From assembly GCF_023101185.1 (NCBI RefSeq), contig NZ_CP078077.1:62001-126000 (forward strand): a DNA stretch of 64,000 nt. Reading direction: 5' to 3'. Positions 35,165-49,644 of the stretch are shown here, in pieces. The stretch is from Microbacterium galbinum. GTDB taxonomy: Bacteria; Actinomycetota; Actinomycetes; Actinomycetales; Microbacteriaceae. Position 1 is the first letter of the stretch. Each line of letters starts with the position of its first letter. The notes beneath the pieces were generated by a model. The model saw nothing but the letters and a program-made list of their open reading frames with translations. It had not been told where the DNA came from and did no database searches. The position numbers were made by a program, and so were the translations under genes.

Positions 35165-36847
35165 TCAGCGACCGAGGCTGAGTAGTTCACGGGCGTGGGT
35201 CAGTGCGGCGTCGGAATCGGCGAGTCCGGAGAGCAGACGAGCCATCTCCGCCTCTCGATCCGCACCGTCGAGCCGCCTCACATTCGAGGCGGTGACTGCT
35301 CCGTCGTTGGACTTCACGACGGACAGGTGGTTCGTGGCGAATGCGGCGACCTGGGCGAGGTGCGTCACGGCGATCACCTGCGACTTCTCTGCAAGCCGGG
35401 CGAGTCGCCGCCCGACCTCGATCGCCGCTGCGCCGCCGATGCCGGCGTCGACCTCGTCGAAGACGAAGGTCGGCACGGGATCGGTCGCGGCGATGACGAC
35501 CTCGATCGCCAGCATCACACGGGAGAGCTCTCCTCCCGAGGCGCCCTTGGCGACGGAGCGCGGTTCGGCGCCGGGATGCGGGGCGAGCAGGATGGCGATG
35601 TCGTCACGACCATGGGTGCTCTCGGACCCCGTCGATACCGCAACGGCGAGACGCGCATCCGGCATCGCCAGCGCATGCAACTCGTCGGTCACGGCGGCAC
35701 CCAGACGTTCGGCTGCCTCGGTGCGCGCCGCGGTGAGACGATCCGCTGCGGCATCGAGCTCCTCACGGGCGGCGTCGCGTTCGGCCAGCAGTCGCTCGAG
35801 GCGGTCGTCATCGTCGTCGAGCTCGGCGAGCCGGGCCGAGCCCGTCTGCCACACCTCGAGCGCCTCATCGAGGGAGCCGTGCGCACGGATCAGGGTGCCG
35901 AGGGCGGCACGCCGCTCTTCGACGGCCGCGAGCTCGTGCGGACCGGACTCGTCGAGGTCGGCCAGGTACGCGGAGAGCAGACCGGCGACATCGGTCAGGC
36001 GGTAACCGATGTCGGCGAGGCTCTCGGAGATCGCCGCCAGCTTGGCATCGGTCACCCGCTCAAGCACGCGTCTTGCCTCGGCCACCAGAGCAGAGGCGTC
36101 GGGCTCCCCCTCTTCGTTCGAGAGCGCCCCATGGGCGACGGATGCCGCGAGCCGGAGCTCTTCGGAATTCGCGAGGCGCTCCGCCCGTTCGGCGAGTTCC
36201 TCGTCTTCCCCCGCCTCGGGCGCCGTCGCCTCGATCAGGGCGAGCGCCTCCCGCAACCGGGTCGCCTCGTCGGCGCGGCGGTCGCGATTCTCGCTGATGT
36301 CGGAGATCTCGGCATCCAAGGCCCGCCAACGCTCGAACGCAATGACGTAGGTCTGGAGTGCGGATGCGATCGGCGCTCCACCGAAGCGGTCGAGCGCGTC
36401 GCGTTGAGCGGCCGCGGATCGCAGCCGCAGCTGCTCGGACTGGCCGTGGACCACGACGAGCTCGTCGGCGAGCGCCGAGAGCACGCCCGCCGGGGCCGCT
36501 CGTCCGCCGACGCTCGCGCGACTGCGCCCTTCGGCGCTCAGCGTGCGCGACACGTAGAGCTCGGAACGACCTGCGCCGGCCGGCTCGAGTTCGCCACCGG
36601 CATCCGACACGATCTCCGAGACCGGTCCGGTCTCGGGCACGATCCATACGCCGGCGACGGATGCCTGGGCGGCCCCCGCCCGCACCGCGCCGGAATCAGC
36701 GCGCTGACCGAGCAGCAGCCCGAGGCCGGTGACGACCATGGTCTTCCCCGCACCGGTCTCGCCGGTGATCGCCGTGAACCCGGGACCCAGCGGCAGCACG
36801 GCATCATCGATGACGCCGAGTCCCTGCATCCGCATCTCTTCGATCAC
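35165..36847 (-). CDS. recN: DNA repair ATPase RecN
   Basis: A 560-residue SMC-like protein: ITGETGAGKTMVVTGLGLLL (Walker A, about 27-46), long coiled-coil arms rich in Ala/Glu/Arg, SGGELSRVMLAIEVVI (signature, about 447) and FVFDEVDAGIGG (Walker B). The start is the GTG at 36847, which overlaps the nadK stop (GTGA) and has GGAGG seven bases upstream; the longer ATG at 36871 was rejected. It acts early in double-strand-break repair. Confidence 0.94.
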   Translation of the reverse strand: MIEEMRMQGLGVIDDAVLPLGPGFTAITGETGAGKTMVVTGLGLLLGQRADSGAVRAGAAQASVAGVWIVPETGPVSEIVSDAGGELEPAGAGRSELYVSRTLSAEGRSRASVGGRAAPAGVLSALADELVVVHGQSEQLRLRSAAAQRDALDRFGGAPIASALQTYVIAFERWRALDAEISDISENRDRRADEATRLREALALIEATAPEAGEDEELAERAERLANSEELRLAASVAHGALSNEEGEPDASALVAEARRVLERVTDAKLAAISESLADIGYRLTDVAGLLSAYLADLDESGPHELAAVEERRAALGTLIRAHGSLDEALEVWQTGSARLAELDDDDDRLERLLAERDAAREELDAAADRLTAARTEAAERLGAAVTDELHALAMPDARLAVAVSTGSESTHGRDDIAILLAPHPGAEPRSVAKGASGGELSRVMLAIEVVIAATDPVPTFVFDEVDAGIGGAAAIEVGRRLARLAEKSQVIAVTHLAQVAAFATNHLSVVKSNDGAVTASNVRRLDGADREAEMARLLSGLADSDAALTHARELLSLGR

Positions 36848-37758
36848 GACGGCACCTCCTGCCCTCTCCATCCTTCGACCGGGAGCTGGAACTTGCGCAC
36901 CAGGCGGTCCGTGAACGCGGTCGGGTGAAGACGAGCGAGTCGCACGGGCCGCGACGAGCGGCGCGCGACCACTCGCGCACCCGGCGGAAGTTCATGGGAT
37001 CGGCGTCCGTCGCACCAGAGGATGCCGGAGCCGTCCGTACGCTCGAGCATCTCGATCGCGACGGCGGCGTCGGGGCTGACGACGAGAGGCTTGGCGAACA
37101 GCGCGTGCGCCGAGAGCGGCACGACGGCGATCGCTTCCACACTCGGCCAGATCACGGGACCGCCGGCCGAGAAGTTGTACGCGGTCGAGCCCGTGGGGGT
37201 CGAGATCACCATGCCGTCGCAGCCGAAGCTCGACAGGGGCCGCCCGTCGATCTCGAGCACGACCTCGATCATGCGCTCCCGGCTCGCCTTCTCGACCGTC
37301 GCCTCGTTGAGCGCCCAGGTCTCGTAGACGACCGCGCCCGCCGCATCCTTGACGCGCACCGACAGGGCCAGACGCTCTTCGACCTCGTAGTCGCGAGCGA
37401 TCACGCGCCGCACGGCGTCGTCCATATCGTCACGGTCGATCTCGGCGAGGAAGCCGACGTGGCCCATGTTGATGCCGAGGACCGGCGCCCCGGTCTCTCG
37501 CACGAGCTCGGCCGCCCGCAGGATCGTGCCGTCCCCGCCGAGCACGATCGCGAGCTCGAGTGTTCCGGGATCGACGGTGGTGCCCAGCTCGGCGACGTCG
37601 GCGAAGAACGCGTCGACCGCGGCGAGCTCGGAGCGGTCGTCCGACGCCAGCACAGGTCGCGCGCCCGCACCGCGCAGGGATTCGATCACCCGCCGTGCAG
37701 CCGCGACCGTGTCGGCGCGACCGGCGTGGGCGACGACCAGGATGCTGCGCTCGTTCAT
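36844..37758 (-). CDS. nadK: NAD kinase
   Basis: A 304-residue enzyme that phosphorylates NAD to NADP. It has the GGDGTILRAAE motif (about 72), GINMGHVGFLAEID, and TPTGSTAYNFSAGGPVI (about 176). The start at 37758 overlaps the tlyA stop by ATGA; the longer upstream frame is inside tlyA. The tlyA-nadK-recN order is conserved in actinobacteria. Confidence 0.95.
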   Translation of the reverse strand: MNERSILVVAHAGRADTVAAARRVIESLRGAGARPVLASDDRSELAAVDAFFADVAELGTTVDPGTLELAIVLGGDGTILRAAELVRETGAPVLGINMGHVGFLAEIDRDDMDDAVRRVIARDYEVEERLALSVRVKDAAGAVVYETWALNEATVEKASRERMIEVVLEIDGRPLSSFGCDGMVISTPTGSTAYNFSAGGPVIWPSVEAIAVVPLSAHALFAKPLVVSPDAAVAIEMLERTDGSGILWCDGRRSHELPPGARVVARRSSRPVRLARLHPTAFTDRLVRKFQLPVEGWRGQEVPS

Positions 37759-38552
37759 CGTCCTCCTGCCAAAGCGTTGATGCGATCCAACCATTCTGTC
37801 GGATTGCTACCGCGCCCCGGCGCGAGATGGACGAGGTATTCGGAGTTGCCGTGTGTTCCGAGAATCGGGGAGGGAAGGATGCCCAGCATCGCGAGCCCCG
37901 CGTCCCACGCGCTCCACACGGTTCGCGCCACGGCATCGGCGCGAGTCGCCGGGTCGGTGACGAGTCCACCGCGCACCGCGGTGCGACCCACTTCGAACTG
38001 CGGCTTCACCAGGAGGACGATGTCTGCCGTCGGGGCTGCGACTCCCGAGACGGCCGGGAGCACGAGCTCGAGGGAGATGAACGAGAGATCACCGACGATG
38101 ACATCGGGCAGCGCCTGTTCCCCGGTCGCCTCCGCGAGATTCTCAGGAGTCATGTGGCGGACGTTGTACCCCTCGACCGAGACGACACCGGGGTCAGCCT
38201 CGATCGAAGGCGCGAGCTGGCCGTGCCCGACGTCGACCGCGAGGACTCGACGAGCACCGCGTTCACGGAGCACCTGGGTGAAGCCGCCGGTGGATGCCCC
38301 CATGTCGAGGGCGAGACGCCCATCGACGCCGACATCGAAGCCGTCGAGCGCGGCGATCAGCTTGTGCGCGGCTCTACCGACATAGTGATCGGCGCCTGCG
38401 ATCGAGATCTCGGAGGAGTCCGTCACCGCGGTGGACGCTTTGACGACGGGCGTGCCGTCGACCGACACGAGTCCTTCGGCGATCAGAGTGGCGGCGTGCG
38501 TGCGCGAACGAGCGAGTCCCCGCGCGGCGAGGGTGGCATCGAGGCGCGTCAT
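37755..38552 (-). CDS. tlyA: rRNA 2'-O-methyltransferase TlyA
   Basis: A 265-residue protein with an S4 domain (TRLDATLAARGLARSRTHAA, about 2-21) and an RrmJ-like methyltransferase domain (LALDMGASTGGFTQVLRERG, about 84; DVIVGDLSFISLELVLPAV; LLVKPQFEVG). In mycobacteria TlyA 2'-O-methylates C1409 of 16S and C1920 of 23S rRNA, and its loss gives capreomycin resistance. Coupled to neighbours by 4-base overlaps. Confidence 0.94.
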   Translation of the reverse strand: MTRLDATLAARGLARSRTHAATLIAEGLVSVDGTPVVKASTAVTDSSEISIAGADHYVGRAAHKLIAALDGFDVGVDGRLALDMGASTGGFTQVLRERGARRVLAVDVGHGQLAPSIEADPGVVSVEGYNVRHMTPENLAEATGEQALPDVIVGDLSFISLELVLPAVSGVAAPTADIVLLVKPQFEVGRTAVRGGLVTDPATRADAVARTVWSAWDAGLAMLGILPSPILGTHGNSEYLVHLAPGRGSNPTEWLDRINALAGGR

Positions 38553-38722
38553 CGTGTCGGCGTCTCCCGGGGGTCGAGTTTCGCCCCGCTCTCGAGGCGT
38601 CGGGCGAGGTCGTCGTGCAGCGCCGAGTAAGCGTCGGCGCGCGCAGGCAACGGCTGTCCTTCGATCAGACGCAGCCGGCTCCACAGACCGTCGGTCGGGG
38701 TGCTCGTCTTATCTTCGCTCAC
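38549..38722 (-). CDS. Small conserved protein upstream of tlyA
   Basis: A 57-residue protein from GTG 38722 (VSEDKTSTPTDGLWSRLRLI), ending LDPRETPTR, with a helical middle (ARADAYSALHDDLARRLESG). It overlaps tlyA by ATGA. A small protein between the HAD gene and tlyA is also found in mycobacteria (Rv1693 position), so it is likely real. Function unknown. Confidence 0.7.
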   Translation of the reverse strand: MSEDKTSTPTDGLWSRLRLIEGQPLPARADAYSALHDDLARRLESGAKLDPRETPTR

Positions 38723-38797
38723 GGATTCCACTGTACGCGGCGCCTCGGACAGCGGCGGTCGCCACGGCGCAGGCGACGAACCGGGCACCGGTTGCGA

Positions 38798-39835
38798 TCA
38801 GGGACGGTGGAACGGATCGTCGTAGAGGTGCTCGGGCACCCGGAGCACGAACACCGGGGTTCCCGACGCCCAGATCGCTGCTGCTCCCGCCCGAAGCAGA
38901 TCGATCTGCTCCCCGCCGTCGGCGACGATCTCGACATCGGCGCCGCGCACGCGCACCGCGGCCCCGTTCACGTGGAAGACGCCATCGCGCTCGACGGTCG
39001 CAGGGTACGGCTGGTGCAGCTCCCGAAGGTCGCTCACGATGAACGTCGGGCGCGATCCCTCTGGGGCCGCCAGAACATGCTTCGGGCGGTCAATGCCGGT
39101 CAGCACGAGCACGGAGTCGATGCCGACGCGATTGGCTCCCATGATGTCGGTGTCGAGCCGATCACCGATGAAGAGCGCCCTCTTCGCGTCGAAGCGCGCG
39201 ATGGCCTCGTCGAAGATCGGCGTCTCGGGCTTTCCGGCCACGGTCGCGAGCCGACCGACCGCCGTGTGCACTGCCGAGACGAGCGTGCCGTTGCCCGGGG
39301 CGACGCCCCTCTCACGCGGGATCGTCCAGTCGGTGTTGGTGGCGATCCAGGGGATGCCACCCTCGTCCTCCGGCAGCTGCAAGGCGAAGGATGCTTCGGC
39401 GAGATCCGTCCAGGCCACCTCGGGTGCGAAGCCCTGCACGACGGCCTGCGGAGAGTCCTGCGCGCTGCGGGTGACGGTGTATCCGGCTTTCTGCAGCTCG
39501 TCGACGAGGCCGTCTCCCCCGACGACCAGAATCGTGGCGGGAGCGGGGACGATATCGGCCAGAAGCCGCATCGCCGCCTGAGGGCTGGTGACCACGTCGT
39601 GCGGCGCGACCTCGAGACCGAGGCTGGTCAAGTGGGCAGCGACCGACGCATCCGTGCGGGACGCGTTGTTGGTGATGTACCCGAGACGCACACGACGTGC
39701 CGCTTCGTTCAAACTGTCGACGGCGTACGGAAGGGCCCCGGGACCGGCGTAGACCACACCGTCGAGGTCGGCCAGGACGGTGTCGACCCCGTCGAGCGGG
39801 GTCACTGCCGCGCGCTTCTTGGAGAACAGCGCCAC
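38798..39835 (-). CDS. HAD-IIA family sugar-phosphatase
   Basis: A 345-residue NagD/PNPase-like hydrolase: motif I VLADLDGVVYAGPGALPYAV (DxDG, about 22), motif II YITNNASR, a C2 cap, and motif III/IV GDRLDTDIMGANRVGIDSVL. A 70-residue C-terminal addition (SGTPVFVLRVPEHLYDD) is less typical. In mycobacteria the equivalent gene sits at the same place (Rv1692), reported there as a glycerol 3-phosphate phosphatase; the same role here is an inference. It starts directly after the TPR-like gene. Confidence 0.88.
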   Translation of the reverse strand: MALFSKKRAAVTPLDGVDTVLADLDGVVYAGPGALPYAVDSLNEAARRVRLGYITNNASRTDASVAAHLTSLGLEVAPHDVVTSPQAAMRLLADIVPAPATILVVGGDGLVDELQKAGYTVTRSAQDSPQAVVQGFAPEVAWTDLAEASFALQLPEDEGGIPWIATNTDWTIPRERGVAPGNGTLVSAVHTAVGRLATVAGKPETPIFDEAIARFDAKRALFIGDRLDTDIMGANRVGIDSVLVLTGIDRPKHVLAAPEGSRPTFIVSDLRELHQPYPATVERDGVFHVNGAAVRVRGADVEIVADGGEQIDLLRAGAAAIWASGTPVFVLRVPEHLYDDPFHRP

Positions 39836-41593
39836 TCAGGCCCCCGGCGTCTCGGCGTCGTCGTCGGACTCGCCGAGGAGCTCGCGCACCTCATCCTCGA
39901 CGGACGGCTCGGCGTCCACGGCATCCGACTCGGGAACCGAGTCTTCTGACGCTTCGGACTCCGAAGTCGCTTCGGCGGCGGTCTCGTCCTCCGTATCGGC
40001 GTCCGCGGCGTCGTCATCGAAGTCGCCCTCGATGAGGCCGTCCTCGATGAAGATCTCCTCGTCGCCTGCCTCGTCGATACCGAGTGCTTCGGCGGCGACC
40101 TCCGCGCGGTGCGCCCAGAACGCCGCCTCGTCGTCACGACCGAGATCCTCGAGCACGGCGGCGCGGGCGGCGAAGAGTGCCGGGCTCCACTCGAAGGCGC
40201 GATCGGGGTCGAGTTCGGGAATCTCGAGTTCACCGAGAGCGAGTTCGAGGTCGCCCTGGTCGAGACGAGCACCCGACATCGCGATCGCCAGCGCGACCCG
40301 CACGGGAGTCGCCAGCGTGGAACGGTCGACGGAGCGTCCGGTCTCGAGCGCACGGTCAGGACGACCGATGCCGCGCTCGCTGTCGACCATGAGCGCGATC
40401 TGGTCGTCCTTTCCGGAGATACGACGGAAGGTACGAAGCTCGCGCAGCGCCAGGGCGAAGTCCTCGGTCGCGTAGGCCGTGATCCCGAGGGTTTCACGCA
40501 CGATCGCGATACGTCCGGCGCTCCGCGACGCGGCGAGGGCGTGCTCGTGTGCCAGCGCGGGGTCTTCGTCGATGAGTCGCGACGCCATCGCGAGATGACG
40601 AGCGACGTGCTCGGCGTTCTCCTTGCTCAGCGTCTTGAGCTCATTGCGCGCGGCGCCATTGAGATCCCGCGCGGTGACCTCTTCGGGGATCTGCGGCTCA
40701 TCGAAGCGAGGACGCTCGTTCGTCGCCTGCACAGGACGCTCACGCCCCGCTCCCCCGCGCTGCGGGTAAGAGCGGCCGGCGCCGTTCCCTTCGCGGCGGG
40801 GCGCGCGGTCGCGATCGTATCCGCCTTCGCGACGGGGAGCACCACCGTCGCGGTTGTACCCGCCCTCACGGCGCGGGGCACCACCGTCGCGGTTGTAGCC
40901 GCCCTCACGACGCGGCGCGGAGCCACCATCACGGTTGTAGCCCCCCTCACGACGCGGAGCACCGCCCTCGCGGTTGTACCCGCCTTCACGACGCGGGGCA
41001 CCACCATCACGGTTGTACCCACCTTCACGACGAGGGGCACCACCGTCGCGGTTGTAGCCACCTTCACGACGCGGGGCACCACCATCACGGTTGTACCCAC
41101 CTTCACGACGGGGAGCACCGCCATCGCGGTTGTACCCACCTTCACGACGAGGGGCACCACCATCACGGTTGTACCCACCTTCACGACGAGGGGCACCACC
41201 GTCACGGTTGTACCCGCCTTCACGACGCGGGGCACCACCGTCACGACGAGGAGCACCACCGTCACGGTTGTACCCGCCTTCACGACGCGGGGCACCACCC
41301 TCACGGTTGTACCCACCCTCACGACGCGGAGCAGAACCACCATCACGGTTGTAGCCGCCCTCACGACGCGGAGCACCACCATCGCGGTTGTAACCGCCCT
41401 CGCGACGGGGCGCGGAGCCACCGTCGCGGTTGTAGCCGCCCTCGCGACGCGGAGCAGAACCACCGTCGCGGTTATAGCCGCCCTCGCGGCGCTGCCCCCC
41501 TTCGCGATAGTTCGGTCGTCCGCCGGAAGGGCGCTCGTTGCGGGCTCCGCGGTCGTTGTCGCGACGCGGGCGGCGCTGGTCGTCTTCCGGCAT
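39836..41593 (-). CDS. TPR-like protein with a long RGG/GYN repeat domain
   Basis: A 585-residue protein in three parts. Residues about 36-266 are 17 near-identical units of [13 protein letters not shown], a basic, disordered, Arg/Gly/Tyr/Asn-rich array. Residues about 300-530 are helical TPR-like repeats ([60 protein letters not shown]). The last 50 residues are very acidic. The helical part matches the protein found upstream of the HAD gene in other actinobacteria (Rv1691 position). RGG/Tyr arrays typically bind RNA or form condensates, an inference here. It starts just after the rRNA operon terminator. Confidence 0.85.
   Translation of the reverse strand: MPEDDQRRPRRDNDRGARNERPSGGRPNYREGGQRREGGYNRDGGSAPRREGGYNRDGGSAPRREGGYNRDGGAPRREGGYNRDGGSAPRREGGYNREGGAPRREGGYNRDGGAPRRDGGAPRREGGYNRDGGAPRREGGYNRDGGAPRREGGYNRDGGAPRREGGYNRDGGAPRREGGYNRDGGAPRREGGYNRDGGAPRREGGYNREGGAPRREGGYNRDGGSAPRREGGYNRDGGAPRREGGYNRDGGAPRREGGYDRDRAPRREGNGAGRSYPQRGGAGRERPVQATNERPRFDEPQIPEEVTARDLNGAARNELKTLSKENAEHVARHLAMASRLIDEDPALAHEHALAASRSAGRIAIVRETLGITAYATEDFALALRELRTFRRISGKDDQIALMVDSERGIGRPDRALETGRSVDRSTLATPVRVALAIAMSGARLDQGDLELALGELEIPELDPDRAFEWSPALFAARAAVLEDLGRDDEAAFWAHRAEVAAEALGIDEAGDEEIFIEDGLIEGDFDDDAADADTEDETAAEATSESEASEDSVPESDAVDAEPSVEDEVRELLGESDDDAETPGA
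40796..41488 (-). repeat. In-frame 39/42-base tandem repeat array
   Basis: About 17 copies of a 39-base unit (some 42 bases with an extra Ser codon) encode [10 protein letters not shown](S)APR. Units differ mainly at synonymous sites, and one partial unit (RDGGAPR) interrupts the array. Copy number is likely to vary between strains by slippage or recombination. Confidence 0.9.
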
Positions 41594-41617
41594 GATGATT
41601 CCTATCCCTGTAAACGC

Positions 41618-41649
41618 AAAATGGCCACCCAGCATTGGGTGGCCATTTT
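41618..41649 (-). terminator. rRNA operon terminator
   Basis: A perfect 13-pair stem (AAAATGGCCACCC with GGGTGGCCATTTT) and a 6-base loop lies 11 bases after the 5S gene, followed leftward by TTTTGCGTTT. It is effective for the leftward rRNA transcript. Confidence 0.9.
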
Positions 41650-41660
41650 ACTTAAAAGAA

Positions 41661-41779
41661 GTCCGGCGGTGTCCTACTCTCCCACAGGGTCCCCCCTGCA
41701 GTACCATCGGCGCTGTGAGGCTTAGCTTCCGGGTTCGGAATGTAACCGGGCGTTTCCCTCACGCTATGGCCGCCGAAAC
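41661..41779 (-). rRNA. rrf: 5S ribosomal RNA
   Basis: About 119 bases with typical 5S sequence: GTTTCGGCGGCCATAGCG at the 5' end, CCGAACCCGGAAGCTAAGCC in the loop B-C region, and complementary ends. Boundaries are accurate to a few bases. Confidence 0.95.
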
Positions 41780-41887
41780 ACTATTGATGTTTCAATCAAA
41801 CACATAACAAAGTCATTGTTGTTATGCGGTTCTCGACCGTACATCGAGAACCACTCAGTGGACGCGTAGCACCAACAAACGGTGTGT

Positions 41888-46921
<5,034 letters not shown>

Positions 46922-47174
46922 AAAAGAAATGCATACCACCCGGGGAAAAACCGGGAAGCAGCGAGTTTGATGCTGACCAAAGAGACAAATTCATTGCTGA
47001 CTTCATCCGTTGCCAACCCCACAAGGAGGTTGGTCTTTGATCCAAAGGAATCTCATCCAGCCGAAGCTGAATCGAGGTTATTTGGCATTTGACAAGTGCA
47101 CGCTGTTGAGTTCTCAAGGATCGGATGCTCCCACGACCCAGTCATCACAACCAGGCCCGAAGGGCAACTTCTCT

Positions 47175-47202
47175 ATCTTACCCATCTCATCCGGCTTGTC
47201 AA
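47175..47202 (-). promoter_or_regulatory. rRNA promoter, proximal
   Basis: TTGACA (47197-47202) and TAAGAT (47175-47180) are separated by 16 bases; both elements are near consensus. It drives the leftward rRNA operon. Confidence 0.8.
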
Positions 47203-47270
47203 GTCGGCGTGTCGAGCAGATCAGTGATCCGCTGCACAGCCAGACAAGCTGTAGAAGAGGTGAGTCTCCC

Positions 47271-47299
47271 ATCCTAGACGCAAGCGTCTGTTCTCTCAA
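47271..47299 (-). promoter_or_regulatory. rRNA promoter, distal
   Basis: TTGAGA (47294-47299) and TAGGAT (47271-47276) with a 17-base spacer. A second rRNA promoter about 96 bases upstream of the first is usual. Confidence 0.65.
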
Positions 47300-47515
47300 G
47301 TGAGAGTGGATCGGGATTCGTTCTCCGCTTGAGGGGGGTGAGGCTCTCGGCCTTTCCGCTTCCCTGTGGGGCGAACAAGTAATAAGTTACGGGGATTCCG
47401 AGCTTCTGGCAAATCGGGGCGCACCGCTCGGGCGTGTCGCAGGGGCTCCCGGATCGCCTTCGTCCCGGTCACAGGCGTTTTCCGGCCCGCAACGCGCCGG
47501 GACTACGCTCGGCGC

Positions 47516-48820
47516 ATGCCCACCTCACTGCTGCGACGCGTCTTCGAGGATCTGGCGATCACTCCCCCGGTGGACGTCGATACCCCCGAACCGCGGGGCA
47601 CCGTCCCCCTCCCCTCTCGGCTCGCGACGGACGAACTCGCCCGCTCCAGCGTCGCGGCGATCAGCGCCGTAGCGGGACCCGACCTCCGGACGATCGACCT
47701 CGAGCGCATCGCCGTGGCGTATCGGAGCGATCGCTTCCTCACGACCGACGGCTCCTCTGGCTCTGTCTGGTCACCGTTCTCCGGGTTCTGGTCCACTGGT
47801 GACGGTTGGCTCCGCACCCACGGGAACTACCCGCATCACGCGGCAGCCCTGCGTCGCGGCCTCGGCGTCGCGCCGAACGGTGACGCCACGGACGTGGCGG
47901 CCGCTCTCGGCCGTATCACCGCGGTCGACGCCGCCCGTGAGATCGCTTCTGCGGGTGGGCTCGCCGTCGTCGTGGAGCACGAACGTCCCGCGGTCGATCG
48001 TGCTCTGCGCACGACAGCACTCGTCGAGGTGTCGCGTGACGGCACCCGCCCGTCGCTCGCAGACCTGTCGAGACCCCGGTCACCCGACGCTCCGCTCGCG
48101 GGGTACCGCGTGCTCGATCTCACACGCGTCATCGCCGGACCGGTGTGCACGCGCACGCTCGCCCTCCTCGGTGCCGACGTGCTGCGCATCGATCCTCCGC
48201 ATCTGCCCGAACCGGAGTGGCAGCACCTCGATACCGGTCATGGGAAGCGAACGGCTCTCCTCGATGCCCGTTCCCCGCAGATGGAGGAGCTGCTGTCGTC
48301 CGCGGATGCCGTCGTGCTCGGATACCGCCCGTCGAGCATCGCGCGCCTCGGGCTCGATCCGGACGCGCTCGCGCGTCGTCATCCGCACCTGGTGATCGCC
48401 CAACTGAGCGCCTGGGGCAGCGAGCATCCGGACCGGGCGGGATTCGACAGTCTGGTGCAGGCCGAGTCCGGCATCTCCTGGATCGAGTCACGGGATGGGC
48501 GTGCGCCCGGTGCGCTCCCTGCTCAGGCGCTCGACCACAGCGCGGGATACCTGTTGGCCGCCGCCGTCTGCGTCGCTCTCCGCCGGCGGGAGCTCGAGGG
48601 CGGAAGCTGGATCATCTCGACCTCGCTGCGACGGATCGCCGCCGAACTGCTCGGGCTGCCACGACACGATGTCCTCGCCGCCGAGCGAACGATCGACGGC
48701 TCAGGCCATACGACGCGGTTCTCCGTCGGCGGACGGAGCATCGTGACCGTCGGCTCGGTGATTCCGGGATTCGACTTCGCAGCCCCGCGGCCCTGGGGAC
48801 GGGATCAGCCGCGCTGGTGA
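47516..48820 (+). CDS. CoA-transferase family III (CaiB/BaiF)-like protein
   Basis: A 434-residue protein from ATG 47516, with a TACGCT hexamer six bases upstream suggesting a leaderless start. Residues about 200-360 hold the family's N-terminal Rossmann region (LAGYRVLDLTRVIAGPVCTR; LGADVLRIDPP; VIAQLSAWG) and FDSLVQAESGISWIES ... DHSAGYLLAAAVCVALRRRE. The first 190 residues resemble the C-terminal part of a CaiB domain (WSTGDGWLRTHGNYPHHAAA), so the order of halves looks permuted or a duplicate has been trimmed. CoA substrate unknown; catalytic competence is uncertain. Confidence 0.75.
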   Translation: MPTSLLRRVFEDLAITPPVDVDTPEPRGTVPLPSRLATDELARSSVAAISAVAGPDLRTIDLERIAVAYRSDRFLTTDGSSGSVWSPFSGFWSTGDGWLRTHGNYPHHAAALRRGLGVAPNGDATDVAAALGRITAVDAAREIASAGGLAVVVEHERPAVDRALRTTALVEVSRDGTRPSLADLSRPRSPDAPLAGYRVLDLTRVIAGPVCTRTLALLGADVLRIDPPHLPEPEWQHLDTGHGKRTALLDARSPQMEELLSSADAVVLGYRPSSIARLGLDPDALARRHPHLVIAQLSAWGSEHPDRAGFDSLVQAESGISWIESRDGRAPGALPAQALDHSAGYLLAAAVCVALRRRELEGGSWIISTSLRRIAAELLGLPRHDVLAAERTIDGSGHTTRFSVGGRSIVTVGSVIPGFDFAAPRPWGRDQPRW

Positions 48821-49599
48821 CGTGAGCGGCGCATCGCGAGTACGAGGCACAGCACGATCGTGGCCGCTCCCCAGATCGCGCAGGCCGGAGGCAGCACCCG
48901 GTAGGCGAGGTGCTGCGCGGTGAACTCCGCGTCGAGTGGACCCCAGATCAACAGTCCTACGATCCACGATCCGATCAGGACGACGGGGAGGGACACCCAC
49001 CAGGCGACGCGCACACCCTGCGGCACGCGGCGATCCAGGGTGGGTCGAGGCGACCGACGCCGCACCCAGACCAGCGCCCAGATGCCGATGATCGCCAGCC
49101 CGATCACGCTCGATCCGTGCTGCAGCCACTTGTAGCCCGGTAGCGGGCCCCACATCTCGTCGAGCGCCGGGACCAGCTCGACGCCGGTACGCCCTTCGTG
49201 CGTGAAGAGGTCCCAGAGGATGTGCGAGATCACTCCGAGGATCAGCGACGCGGCGAGCAGCACCGGGTACGCCCGACGCCCACCGACTCCCACGGCCTCC
49301 CCCGCCGCCGCGAACGCCGAGCGATTCCACCCCTCGGGAAGCCGCCGCGCGACCCATGCCGGAACGAGCTCCGGCACGGCCGGACGCAGCACGATGCGCC
49401 ACACGAGGAAGAGCACGAACGCGAGGAGCGCGGTCCAGACCACGTTCCCCGCGGTGTGGGTGAACTCGTAGTTCAGTCCCACGCCGCGGAGGAACAGCGG
49501 AAGGTCCGGGGTCATCGCCCCGATCGCGATCGCCGCCGGCACGAGCGGCGTCCGGACGAACGGAAGTGCGACCAGCGCGTGGCTGGGTGTGAACGGCAT
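48805..49599 (-). CDS. DUF4184-like multi-pass membrane protein
   Basis: A 264-residue protein starting MPFTPSHALVALPFVRTPLVPAA, the DUF4184 hallmark (PFTPSHA, then GAMTPDLPLF). It has about six membrane segments and histidines in SHILWDLFTHEGRTG, reminiscent of membrane metal-dependent hydrolases such as YdjM/LrgB-like families; the function is not established. It has a strong Shine-Dalgarno (GGAGGAGG) and converges with the CoA-transferase gene with a 16-base overlap. Confidence 0.85.
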   Translation of the reverse strand: MPFTPSHALVALPFVRTPLVPAAIAIGAMTPDLPLFLRGVGLNYEFTHTAGNVVWTALLAFVLFLVWRIVLRPAVPELVPAWVARRLPEGWNRSAFAAAGEAVGVGGRRAYPVLLAASLILGVISHILWDLFTHEGRTGVELVPALDEMWGPLPGYKWLQHGSSVIGLAIIGIWALVWVRRRSPRPTLDRRVPQGVRVAWWVSLPVVLIGSWIVGLLIWGPLDAEFTAQHLAYRVLPPACAIWGAATIVLCLVLAMRRSRHQRG

Positions 49600-49644
49600 C
49601 CGTCCTCCTCGGTGTCGGCGCCGAGGCGCGACGGCACGGAACCG

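Larger units (their letters stand above)
46922..47302 (-). other. rRNA operon leader with boxA-like element
   Basis: Non-coding leader before 16S. TTGAGAACTCAACAGCGTGC (47097-47117 region) is the boxA-type antitermination/processing signal common in actinobacterial rRNA leaders. No open frame here looks like a protein; 47303-47503 upstream also shows no gene. Confidence 0.75.

Noticed and set aside
40796-41488. Possible CRISPR-like array
   Set aside because: The units are contiguous without unique spacers, are in-frame and encode a protein repeat; no cas genes are present.
40109-41725. Long rightward open frame with Thr/Val repeats
   Set aside because: It is the antisense translation of the [10 protein letters not shown] array; codon bias and neighbours support the leftward gene.
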